Source: DATKGP01 sp035510775
GTDB lineage: Bacteria > Patescibacteriota > UBA1384 > 2-12-FULL-50-11
NCBI GenBank assembly: GCA_035510775.1
Contig: DATKGP010000043.1
Location: forward strand, 1 to 17,094
Direction: 5' to 3'
Length of the DNA stretch: 17,094 bases
The notes under the pieces were generated by a model. The model was not told the origin of the DNA and did no database searches. It worked only from the letters and a program-made list of their open reading frames with translations. Positions within the stretch are counted from its first letter, which is position 1, and each line of letters begins with the position of its first letter. A program made the translations under genes and the position numbers. Shown here in pieces: positions 1 through 5,663 of this stretch.

Positions 1-24
1 AAAGAAACAACCCAACTCTTGTGC

Positions 25-30
25 TACGAT
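25..30 (+). promoter_or_regulatory. Extended -10-like box (TGc-TACGAT), leaderless-type start
   Basis: TACGAT preceded by TGc lies exactly six bases upstream of the ATG at 37. No Shine-Dalgarno is present. The -35 region falls at the window edge and shows no match. The call rests mainly on the same spacing recurring at other operon heads in this window. Confidence 0.4.
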
Positions 31-36
31 GAAACT

Positions 37-573
37 ATGAGTTTCATGGACGGTGTTTATAACGTCTTGCTCTGCGCCTGGGACAAACTGCCCCAGCTGA
101 TTCTGACACTAATTTTTGGCTACCTGCTCATTGTTATCATCAAGTCGGTCGTCCACGGCTTGATTAAAGTCTCCAGGGCCAACGCCGCCATGAAGGGCAT
201 CTTGATGCAGGTCATCGACATTGGCCTGTGGATTTTTTTGCTGGCCGCTCTGTTGCAGCAGGTTGGGCTGACTCAAGTCGCCTTCGCTCTTTCGAGCACC
301 GTCGCCATCGCCGGCATCGCCGTTTCGGTCGGCGGCAGCTCGTTGATTCAGGATCTCTTCTCGGGTATTTTCCTGGCTCAAGACCCAGATTTCAACGTCG
401 GCGATCGGCTTAAAGTCGGCGACATCGAAGGGCTAATCGAGCAAATGGACGCTCGCAAGATTCGGCTTCGAGACGACAAAGGCCGGCTGCATGTTTTTCC
501 CAATTCAAGTTTCGACAAAAACCCGTGGATAGTGCTGGAAAAACGCGGCAAAAATAATCATACTGGAGGGTAG
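37..573 (+). CDS. MscS-like mechanosensitive channel protein, C-terminally short
   Basis: Probable inner-membrane channel of the MscS family, which opens under membrane tension. The 178-residue product has hydrophobic helices at about residues 18-40 and 62-82. A Gly/Ala/Ser-rich third segment (about 86-105, with AIAGIAVSVGGSSLIQD) resembles the MscS pore helix. The start of the MscS beta domain follows (NVGDRLKVGDIEGLIEQM, then RLRDDKGRLHVFPNSS). The protein stops soon after the FPNS motif, so the alpha/beta C-terminal cage domain of full MscS is missing. The ATG at 37 was chosen because a TGc-TACGAT box ends six bases before it. The frame is open back to base 1, so a longer N-terminus outside the window is possible. 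The next gene starts directly after its stop, indicating co-transcription. Confidence 0.8.
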   Translation: MSFMDGVYNVLLCAWDKLPQLILTLIFGYLLIVIIKSVVHGLIKVSRANAAMKGILMQVIDIGLWIFLLAALLQQVGLTQVAFALSSTVAIAGIAVSVGGSSLIQDLFSGIFLAQDPDFNVGDRLKVGDIEGLIEQMDARKIRLRDDKGRLHVFPNSSFDKNPWIVLEKRGKNNHTGG

Positions 574-837
574 ATGGTAGGAAATGTCATTAACGGTTTG
601 ATGGTGACGGTTCTGGTCGGCTTCGTGGTGGCGGTAATTTTGTTAATCTCCCTGCTCTACCGAGCCAATCGTTTGGTCTACAAACTCGAGCACCTGCAGG
701 AGACTTTCAAGGCTTTTGTGCGAGATATCGTCCCGGCCATCGTCAATATCGGGACAATCTCAACCGCTTTGCATAGTGTGCTGCGCAGCATGCACGAAGA
801 GCGACATTCAGCTAAATCTCAAGAACACAAAAAATAA
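574..837 (+). CDS. Small single-TM membrane protein, unknown function
   Basis: Function not recognised. The 87-residue product has one N-terminal transmembrane helix (about residues 8-30: NGLMVTVLVGFVVAVILLIS). A predicted amphipathic helical region follows (about 33-75), with a charged, Lys/His-rich tail. The layout is reminiscent of small DUF948-like membrane proteins, but similarity cannot be claimed by eye. A good Shine-Dalgarno (TGGAGGGTAG) lies just before the ATG and overlaps the stop of the MscS-like gene, so translation is probably coupled. It sits between a channel gene and an HtrA-type protease gene, suggesting an envelope-associated role by context only. Confidence 0.65.
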   Translation: MVGNVINGLMVTVLVGFVVAVILLISLLYRANRLVYKLEHLQETFKAFVRDIVPAIVNIGTISTALHSVLRSMHEERHSAKSQEHKK

Positions 838-845
838 TAAGAAAG

Positions 846-1997
846 ATGCAGAACCCCAAGCGAAGTTGGCCGATTTTGGTGCTCGGAGCCCTAGCGGTTT
901 TTATCGTCGGCATCTTGGCGACTTTCGCCACCCTGTTCTTTCTTTCCGGTACACCGGCCGGGCAGAGCCTGCGCAACCACCTAGGCTTGCAGAACTTACA
1001 GACGTTTAATATCTCCACCACCAAGACGGAAAAAGTCGTCGTCGAGGAATCCTCGGCGATTATCAAAGCCTCGAGCGATGTTTCGCCCTCGGTGGTCAGC
1101 ATTACCAGCGCCACCACAGTCAATACCATTTTTGGCAGCCAAACCGCCCAAACCTCTGGCTCGGGCTTCATTCTCACTTCCGATGGCCTGATTGCCACCA
1201 ACAAACACGTGGTGACTGGTGGGAGCAATTTTGTGGTGACCACTTCAGACGGCAAAACCTACACTGGCCAAATAGCGGCAACTGACCCGGTGACTGATTT
1301 GGCCTTTGTCAAAGTTGACGCCAAAGGTTTGCCAGTGGTTGATTTAGGTGATTCCGACCAAGCCCAAGTCGGTCAGTGGGTAATTGCCATCGGCAACGCC
1401 CTGGGCGAGTACCAAAACACCGTCACCGTTGGGGTAATCTCGGCCAAAAATCGCCAAGCCACCCCGAGCGACAGCTCCGGTAACACCGAGACGCTCGACG
1501 GCTTGCTTCAAACCGACGCTGCCATTAATTCCGGTAACTCCGGTGGCCCGCTCCTGAACATCCAAGGCCAGGTAATGGGGATAAACACCGCCATCGTCGG
1601 CAACGCCCAGAATATCGGCTTCGCTATTCCTTCCAATGAAGTCCAAAAAGACCTCGATTCCTACCGCAAAAACGGCAAAATCATTCGCCCGTACATCGGG
1701 GTGCAGTATCAGACTGTTACCGAGCTAATCGCCAAAGACTTGAACCTATCAACCAATCAAGGCGCCTTGGTTTACAACAGCAGCGGTGCGGCGGTAGTTT
1801 CCGGTTCGCCCGCCGACAAGGCAGGTCTTAAGCAAGGCGATGTTATCACCAAAATCAACAACGACAGCGTCACTGAAGCCAGCCCCCTGGATCAGATAAT
1901 TCGCAAATACAACCCGGGTGACAAAATTAGCGTGACTATTAATCGTGGTGGCAAAGAAAGCACTGTTGATCTGACTCTCGGCAGCGTCGGACAGTAA
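846..1997 (+). CDS. HtrA/DegP-like serine protease with N-terminal membrane anchor and PDZ domain
   Basis: Envelope quality-control protease of the trypsin-like S1C family. The 383-residue product starts with a transmembrane anchor (about residues 10-33) and a linker. A protease domain follows (about 75-265) and a C-terminal PDZ domain (about 285-380, with SPADKAGLKQGDVITKIN). The catalytic triad is visible: H121 in ATNKHVV, D151 in VTDLAFVKV and S232 in GNSGGPLL. The length fits HtrA/DegS-type enzymes with a single PDZ. It starts eight bases after the preceding gene with only a weak purine-rich stretch (AAGAAAG) as a possible ribosome site. It is the last gene of the operon and a strong terminator follows. 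The substrate and exact orthologue (degP, degS or degQ) cannot be assigned. Confidence 0.93.
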   Translation: MQNPKRSWPILVLGALAVFIVGILATFATLFFLSGTPAGQSLRNHLGLQNLQTFNISTTKTEKVVVEESSAIIKASSDVSPSVVSITSATTVNTIFGSQTAQTSGSGFILTSDGLIATNKHVVTGGSNFVVTTSDGKTYTGQIAATDPVTDLAFVKVDAKGLPVVDLGDSDQAQVGQWVIAIGNALGEYQNTVTVGVISAKNRQATPSDSSGNTETLDGLLQTDAAINSGNSGGPLLNIQGQVMGINTAIVGNAQNIGFAIPSNEVQKDLDSYRKNGKIIRPYIGVQYQTVTELIAKDLNLSTNQGALVYNSSGAAVVSGSPADKAGLKQGDVITKINNDSVTEASPLDQIIRKYNPGDKISVTINRGGKESTVDLTLGSVGQ

Positions 1998-2016
1998 AAA
2001 TATTTAAAAAAGAGAT

Positions 2017-2042
2017 GCGCCCCGGCGAAGCCGCCGGGGCGC
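2017..2042. terminator. Strong bidirectional intrinsic terminator
   Basis: An 11-bp perfect GC-rich stem (2017-2027 with 2032-2042) closes an AAGC loop. On the plus strand it follows the htrA-like gene and is trailed by a short T-run. On the minus strand it follows the gene ending at 2048, and a six-T tract lies a few bases past the stem. It therefore serves both convergent genes. Confidence 0.85.
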
Positions 2043-2047
2043 TTTAG

Positions 2048-2386
2048 TCAGCCAATACCATACTCGATTCTAAGTCTCTGGCCATTCGACACAACTCTGA
2101 AGATGCCGTCGTCGACGATGGCCTGGCCCTCCTTAGCAACAAAGAAATTGCCTATGGCACTCGCATAGTAGTACTGGATCGAGACGATGCCTTTAAATAG
2201 TTCTTCTCCTCCCCAGAGCGAAAAGACTACGTCCGTCTCACAGAGACACTCTCCGGTTCCGGTTAGGGTTATCGCCGTAAGCTCAAGTTCAGGGGTCTGG
2301 CTCCAGCCGAGACCGTGTAATGCTTGGCAGGCGACAAAAAGAGCCAGCCGCTCACGTAGAGTGATATCTTTTGAGTAAGGGTACAC
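2048..2386 (-). CDS. Hypothetical protein, single-gene unit
   Basis: Function not recognised. With the GTG start at 2386 the product is 112 residues. No signal peptide or transmembrane helix is obvious. The N-terminus looks helical (RERLALFVACQALHGLGW). The rest looks beta-rich with alternating hydrophobic residues and two nearby cysteines (GECLCET). This start was chosen because a perfect AAGGAGG lies 11 bases upstream (2398-2404). An alternative GTG at 2434 would add 16 residues but has only about 8 nt of leader and no ribosome site. The gene has its own near-consensus promoter and shares the terminator at 2017-2042 with the convergent protease gene. It looks like a self-contained accessory gene. 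Confidence 0.65.
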   Translation of the reverse strand: MYPYSKDITLRERLALFVACQALHGLGWSQTPELELTAITLTGTGECLCETDVVFSLWGGEELFKGIVSIQYYYASAIGNFFVAKEGQAIVDDGIFRVVSNGQRLRIEYGIG

Positions 2387-2448
2387 CTTAGCGGTTTCCT
2401 CCTTCCCGCCTGTCAGCAGGGGTCGTCTGGTCACGTTTGGCCACTAGA

Positions 2449-2476
2449 AGTATATTTTACTGAGCCGCTGTGTCAA
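2449..2476 (-). promoter_or_regulatory. Near-consensus sigma70-type promoter
   Basis: On the minus strand TTGACA (2476-2471) is followed after 16 bases by TATACT (2454-2449). Transcription would start near 2442. It drives the hypothetical gene ending at 2048. Confidence 0.75.
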
Positions 2477-2491
2477 CTTTTGCTTAAAGCA

Positions 2492-2515
2492 ATAATTGCG
2501 TAACGATCGAAGCCG
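2492..2515 (-). repeat. Remnant copy of the prmC 3' end
   Basis: These 24 bases match the 3'-terminal coding part of prmC at 3191-3214 in 22 positions and in the same orientation. Read on the minus strand, the remnant encodes GFDRYAII followed by ALSKS and a stop. Intact prmC encodes GFDRYAIIQPK and a stop. The remnant lies downstream of prmC, beyond the gene at 2604-3131. A chance match this good is unlikely in a window of this size but not impossible. Confidence 0.6.
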
Positions 2516-2543
2516 CAATGTTGGCGTTATGGGTCGTTAAACC

Positions 2544-2571
2544 TTGAAATTAAGTAGGGAACAGGTACAAT
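2544..2571 (+). promoter_or_regulatory. Sigma70-type promoter
   Basis: TTGAAA (2544-2549) and TACAAT (2566-2571) are separated by 16 bases. Transcription would start near 2578, about 26 nt ahead of the ATG at 2604, leaving room for the strong Shine-Dalgarno. Confidence 0.7.
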
Positions 2572-2603
2572 CCAGTTAGACTTTCGCAAGAAGGAGGCAC
2601 TTT

Positions 2604-3131
2604 ATGTCACAAGAATCAGAAAGCTCAAAAGAATGGTCGGCTGATGTCTTAAGAGGACTAACTACAGCAATAAGTAACGATATGCGCGAGGCGGCTAAAA
2701 CGGCATCTCAAGCAGCTCGACAAGCGCTACTCGATGAATTCAAGAGACTCTATTCGGATGTCGACTTATACGCAGTTCGCATGAAAGACTATGGCGAATA
2801 CGTTGATATTGGCTGTCTGCGAGCTGTTACGGCTACCTATGCCCAGGCCCTTGAATACGTCGAGAAAGTGGAATGCTACCACTACGTGTCCGAGGCCGAT
2901 CAGCCGACTGTCTATCGAGAGATAGAAAAAGCTAAGTCCAAACGTCCTCGGGCGAAACATCCAGTGGTGATCAACTGGAAGACTAAGGATCATTTTCCTG
3001 GATACCATCACTGGTATTTGATTGAGTCAATCAGCTATCAGGAAACTCTGGAAACCCTGCTTTTTATGGAGCGAGCTAAGAAAAAAGAGGAGGAAGTGAG
3101 GTCTAGCGTTCCCGTTTGCTACGAGGGCTAG
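2604..3131 (+). CDS. Hypothetical protein, single-gene unit
   Basis: Function not recognised. The 175-residue product looks soluble. It has an N-terminal helical region rich in Ala, Glu and Lys (about residues 8-50). An aromatic-rich middle and C-terminal part follows (VECYHYVSEAD, HFPGYHHWYLIESISYQE), and the end is charged (ERAKKKEEE). Start evidence is strong: a perfect AAGGAGG (2591-2597) stands six bases before the ATG. The gene carries its own promoter and a hairpin terminator. It is convergent with prmC and is bracketed by the prmC 3' end and a decayed copy of that end. This suggests it arrived as an inserted cassette. Confidence 0.75.
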   Translation: MSQESESSKEWSADVLRGLTTAISNDMREAAKTASQAARQALLDEFKRLYSDVDLYAVRMKDYGEYVDIGCLRAVTATYAQALEYVEKVECYHYVSEADQPTVYREIEKAKSKRPRAKHPVVINWKTKDHFPGYHHWYLIESISYQETLETLLFMERAKKKEEEVRSSVPVCYEG

Positions 3132-3149
3132 GTTTAAGTTCGGACGTTC

Positions 3150-3174
3150 AATCCCCCTGCTACGGCGGGGGATT
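3150..3174 (+). terminator. Intrinsic terminator
   Basis: An 8-bp stem (3150-3157 with 3167-3174, AATCCCCC/GGGGGATT) has a nine-base loop and is followed by ATTTTA. It terminates the gene at 2604-3131. The minus-strand side has no T-run, so it is a poorer terminator for prmC. Confidence 0.7.
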
Positions 3175-3177
3175 ATT

Positions 3178-4026
3178 TTACTTCGGCTGGATAATAGCGT
3201 AACGATCGAAACCGGCTAGGTCTTTTTCGATTTTCACCCCGTATTCGGACAAATATTTTTCGACCATATCGCAAACCCGGTCGCCGTGGGTGTGCCAGAA
3301 CTCGAGGGCAATGATGCCGTCTTTTTTCAGAAACTTGGGTGCCTGACGCAGGAAAGGCTCGAGATACTTCAAACCATCCTCGCCAGCCTCGATGGCGACC
3401 ATCGGCTCCCAGTCGAGGATTTGATCGGAGACGAAATCCAGCTTTTGAGTCGGCACATACGGCAAATTGGCGACGATTAAATCGTATTTATCTTTCGGGA
3501 CGTTTTGAAACAAGTCGCTTTCGACAAACTTGACGTCAACTTTCAAGCGCTTGGCATTTTCTTCAGCTAGCTCCAGAGCTTCGTCTGAAATATCGGTGGC
3601 GGTAATCTCGGCCTCGGGGAAGTGCTTTTTTAAGCAAATAGAAATAATGCCGGCGCCGGTGCCAATTTCCAAAAATTTCCCGCCCTCTAAATGATGAGCC
3701 CGAATTAATCGGATGACGGTTTCGGTCAAGGTCTCGGTTTCTGGCCGGGGAATTAGGGCTCGATGGTCGGACAAAAATTCCCAGCTCATAAATTGTTGGG
3801 TGCCGACGATGTAGGCGACTGGTTCGCCCTTGAGCCGGCGACTAACCTGCTTCTCGAGAGTTTCTGCCAAAGCCGGACTAACTTCGTTGTCGTAGCGGTT
3901 GAAAAGTTCGTTGCTGTCGATGCCGAGTAGTTTACTTAAAATAATTGCCACCTCCCGATCGCCGTGGACGTAACCGGCGTCTTTCAGCCGCTGGCTCTCG
4001 GTGGAAATTAGCCGCTGGAGATTCAT
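3178..4026 (-). CDS. prmC: Peptide chain release factor N5-glutamine methyltransferase
   Basis: PrmC (HemK) uses S-adenosylmethionine to methylate the Gln of the GGQ motif in release factors, which speeds peptide release. The 282-residue product has the expected N-terminal helical domain, then the family motif IPRPETE (92-98). The SAM-binding motif EIGTGAG lies at 120-126 and the acidic ribose-binding segment ATDIS at 143-147. The Gln-binding motif reads NLPY (187-190) instead of the usual NPPY. The ATG overlaps the prfA stop by four bases (ATGA), so it is translationally coupled to the gene for its own substrate. The extreme 3' end has a near-copy at 2492-2515. Confidence 0.93.
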   Translation of the reverse strand: MNLQRLISTESQRLKDAGYVHGDREVAIILSKLLGIDSNELFNRYDNEVSPALAETLEKQVSRRLKGEPVAYIVGTQQFMSWEFLSDHRALIPRPETETLTETVIRLIRAHHLEGGKFLEIGTGAGIISICLKKHFPEAEITATDISDEALELAEENAKRLKVDVKFVESDLFQNVPKDKYDLIVANLPYVPTQKLDFVSDQILDWEPMVAIEAGEDGLKYLEPFLRQAPKFLKKDGIIALEFWHTHGDRVCDMVEKYLSEYGVKIEKDLAGFDRYAIIQPK

Positions 4027-4901
4027 GAAGAGCCTAGGGCGAGGTTGGCTTCTTGGAGCGAGGCGACGATGTCGTTCAAATCACCGTCCATAATGGCGTC
4101 GAGGTTGTGCCAGCTTTTGTTGATTCGGTGGTCGGTAATGCGACTCTGGGGAAAGTTGTAGGTGCGGATTTTGTCTCCTCGGTCGCCGGATTTAATCATA
4201 TCGCGCCGAGCCGAGCCGGCCGCTTCTTGGGCGCGCTCTTGTTCAAGTTCCCAAAGCCTCGAGCGCAAAACGCCCATGGCCTTGTCTTTGTTTTTGAGTT
4301 GGCTTCTTTCGTCTTGGCAGGTGACGACCAAGCCAGTAGGAATATGGGTAATTCGCACCGCCGAGTCGGTGGTATTAACGCCCTGGCCGCCGTGACCACC
4401 GGAACGGTAGACGTCAATGCGCAGGTCTTGTGGGTTTATGGCGACGTCGACGTCCTTGGCCTCGGGTAGCACGACCACGCTGGCGGCCGAGGTGTGAATC
4501 CGGCCAGATTTTTCGGTTTTCGGCACGCGCTGGACGCGATGGACGCCGCCCTCAAAGCGCAGCTTGGCGTAGACTTGGTTACCCTTGATTATCGCCACCA
4601 GCGACTTAATGCCGCCCAGCTCGGACAAGTTATTCTCGACGATCTCAACCTTCCAGCCTTGGCGTTCGGCGTAGCGCGAATACATTCGGTAAAGTTCGCG
4701 GGCGAACAACTCGGCTTCGTCACCGCCGGTGCCAGCTCGAATCTCCAAAATTGTGTTGCGCTGATTGAGCGGGTTGGCTTCGTCGAGCTCTTTGGTAAGT
4801 TTGGCGACCTCGTCAAGAGCCAGGGCTTTAATCTCCCTGTCGTCGGTACTTTCGGCCAAATGCTCGGCCTCCTGAAGTTGTTTTTCTAATTCCGAACTCA
4901 T
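4023..4901 (-). CDS. prfA: Peptide chain release factor 1 (RF1), short N-terminal domain
   Basis: RF1 reads UAA and UAG stops and triggers peptide hydrolysis. The 292-residue product keeps the RAGTGGDEAELFA motif (55-67), the codon-reading tripeptide in PxT form (PKT, 127-129, within HRVQRVPKTE) and the catalytic GGQ (171-173). PxT, rather than SPF, marks RF1 and not RF2. The residue after GGQ is Gly (GGQGVN) instead of the common His. The N-terminal domain is much shorter than in E. coli RF1 (about 360 residues). The ATG at 4901 was chosen because TATAAT ends six bases upstream. An ATG at 4907 adds two residues but touches the -10 box. The long upstream extension of the frame is not RF1-like. 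The gene ends in UGA, which RF1 itself does not read. Confidence 0.94.
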   Translation of the reverse strand: MSSELEKQLQEAEHLAESTDDREIKALALDEVAKLTKELDEANPLNQRNTILEIRAGTGGDEAELFARELYRMYSRYAERQGWKVEIVENNLSELGGIKSLVAIIKGNQVYAKLRFEGGVHRVQRVPKTEKSGRIHTSAASVVVLPEAKDVDVAINPQDLRIDVYRSGGHGGQGVNTTDSAVRITHIPTGLVVTCQDERSQLKNKDKAMGVLRSRLWELEQERAQEAAGSARRDMIKSGDRGDKIRTYNFPQSRITDHRINKSWHNLDAIMDGDLNDIVASLQEANLALGSS

Positions 4902-4907
4902 GCTCAT

Positions 4908-4913
4908 ATTATA
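4908..4913 (-). promoter_or_regulatory. Consensus -10 box of a leaderless prfA promoter
   Basis: TATAAT on the minus strand (4913-4908) is followed by six bases and then the ATG at 4901, so the predicted transcript starts at or next to the A of the start codon. No Shine-Dalgarno or clear -35 is seen. Confidence 0.55.
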
Positions 4914-5052
4914 CCTGACAAATAGGTTAAAAATCGAGATTACTTTATTTCTTTTTTGCGAGGGCCAGGGGCTTACTTTCCGGAGCTTGCGGAGGAAAGC
5001 GAGCCAACTTGTTGGCGACCCTGCGAGGCAGCGCGCTCCAAAGACATCCCTC

Positions 5053-5088
5053 GGCCAAGAAAATACCTGAAGTAGCATTTTCTTGGCC
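5053..5088. repeat. Perfect 12-bp inverted repeat (hairpin)
   Basis: GGCCAAGAAAAT (5053-5064) pairs perfectly with ATTTTCTTGGCC (5077-5088) around a 12-base loop. It lies inside the GC-rich intergenic region upstream of rpmE. No T-tract follows on either strand, so it is not an obvious terminator. Confidence 0.75.
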
Positions 5089-5324
5089 TTCCGGTTCCGG
5101 AGCTAACGCTCCTCATCCTGCACGTTTCGTTGCCGCGGGCATGGAGAAAAACACGCTCGCTGGTCCTGGGGGTCCCAGGTGCTGGGCTCGCGGTTTTTCC
5201 TTCAGACAATTTTAAGTTAGAAATGGTCGAAACCGAGCCCGCCACAGCGACTGATTCCGGCAAGGGCGATGGTTTTGTACCTTGGGCTGCTTGCCCGGAC
5301 GCGCAAGGGTGGGAGATGGTAAGA

Positions 5325-5357
5325 GGGAGGGAGCGCTTGCACGAGTAGGTCCCTCCC
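5325..5357. repeat. 8-bp inverted repeat upstream of rpmE promoter
   Basis: GGGAGGGA (5325-5332) pairs with TCCCTCCC (5350-5357) around a 17-base loop. It ends about 23 bases before the rpmE -35 box, so it lies upstream of the transcript. It could be the 3' end of an upstream RNA or a protein-binding site. Confidence 0.5.
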
Positions 5358-5380
5358 CCTTACAGAGTTTGAAACGAACC

Positions 5381-5409
5381 TTGATACCAAGGCACTGGTT
5401 TGGTATACT
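5381..5409 (+). promoter_or_regulatory. Promoter of the rpmE-rpsB-tsf operon
   Basis: TTGATA (5381-5386), a 17-base spacer and TATACT (5404-5409) preceded by TGg form a strong extended sigma70-type promoter. The start point near 5416 leaves only about five bases before the rpmE ATG at 5421, so the mRNA is nearly leaderless. Confidence 0.8.
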
Positions 5410-5420
5410 AGTCATCAGTC

Positions 5421-5663
5421 ATGAAGAAAGACATTCACCCCCAGTATTATCCAAAAGCCAAAGCCACCTGTTCTTGTGGCAACACTTTTGAAATCGGCGC
5501 CACTGTACCAGAGGTTCGCTTGGAAATCTGCTCGGCTTGCCACCCGCTTTACACCGGCAAAATGAAAATGGTAGACACCGCCGGCCGCGTTGATCGCTTC
5601 CGGGCAAAACTAGAAAAATCTGCCAGCAAGCAAACCGCCGCCAAAAAAGGAGACAAAGTCTAA
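5421..5663 (+). CDS. rpmE: 50S ribosomal protein L31, zinc-binding form
   Basis: Large-subunit ribosomal protein L31. The 80-residue product starts MKKDIHPQYY, as in typical L31. It has the four zinc ligands C17 and C19 (CSC) and C37 and C40 (CSAC). It also has the family segment CHPLYTGKMKMVDTAGRVDRF and then a Lys/Ala-rich tail. It heads an operon with rpsB and tsf. The start codon is about five bases from the predicted transcription start and has no Shine-Dalgarno. Its stop shares one base with the rpsB start. L31 next to prfA-prmC is a common bacterial neighbourhood; here the two units are divergent and separated by the structured region at 4921-5380. Confidence 0.95.
   Translation: MKKDIHPQYYPKAKATCSCGNTFEIGATVPEVRLEICSACHPLYTGKMKMVDTAGRVDRFRAKLEKSASKQTAAKKGDKV

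Larger units (their letters stand above)
4921..5380. other. GC-rich, hairpin-rich intergenic region; possible structured RNA
   Basis: About 460 bases between divergent prfA and rpmE hold no convincing gene; the open frames here lack start signals and recognisable products. The region is visibly richer in G+C than its surroundings and dense in short perfect inverted repeats. Examples are GCCAAC-TT-GTTGGC near 5010, the 12-bp stem at 5053-5088, GGAGC-TAAC-GCTCC near 5100, CCTGGG-GGT-CCCAGG at about 5165-5179 and an 8-bp stem at 5325-5357. A T5 run at 5194-5198 could end a plus-strand RNA. No RNase P (GAGGAAAGUCC), SRP or tmRNA signature was found on either strand. A plus-strand ncRNA of about 250 nt is only an inference. 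Confidence 0.4.

Noticed and set aside
4053..4889. Long plus-strand open frames opposite prfA (4053-4469 and 4494-4889).
   Set aside because: They mirror the codon pattern of prfA, have no ribosome site and no recognisable product.
4907..5078. Upstream extension of the prfA reading frame to 5078, adding about 57 residues.
   Set aside because: The extra sequence has no RF1 similarity, crosses the TATAAT box and runs through the hairpin region.
4853..5088. Words TCGGCCAA and CCTGAAGT occur in the same order in the prfA 5' end (4853-4879) and in the hairpin region (5051-5073), hinting at a third gene-end copy.
   Set aside because: Only two 8-mers match, spacing differs, the frames do not agree, and the second site is explained by a perfect hairpin.
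4961..5205. RNase P RNA, suggested by GGAGGAAAG near 4990.
   Set aside because: The conserved continuation GUCC and the distal conserved ACAGAA-type element are absent on both strands.
5009..5491. Several open frames on both strands between prfA and rpmE.
   Set aside because: They are overlapping, lack start signals, have implausible compositions and fall in GC-rich structured DNA or across the rpmE promoter and start.
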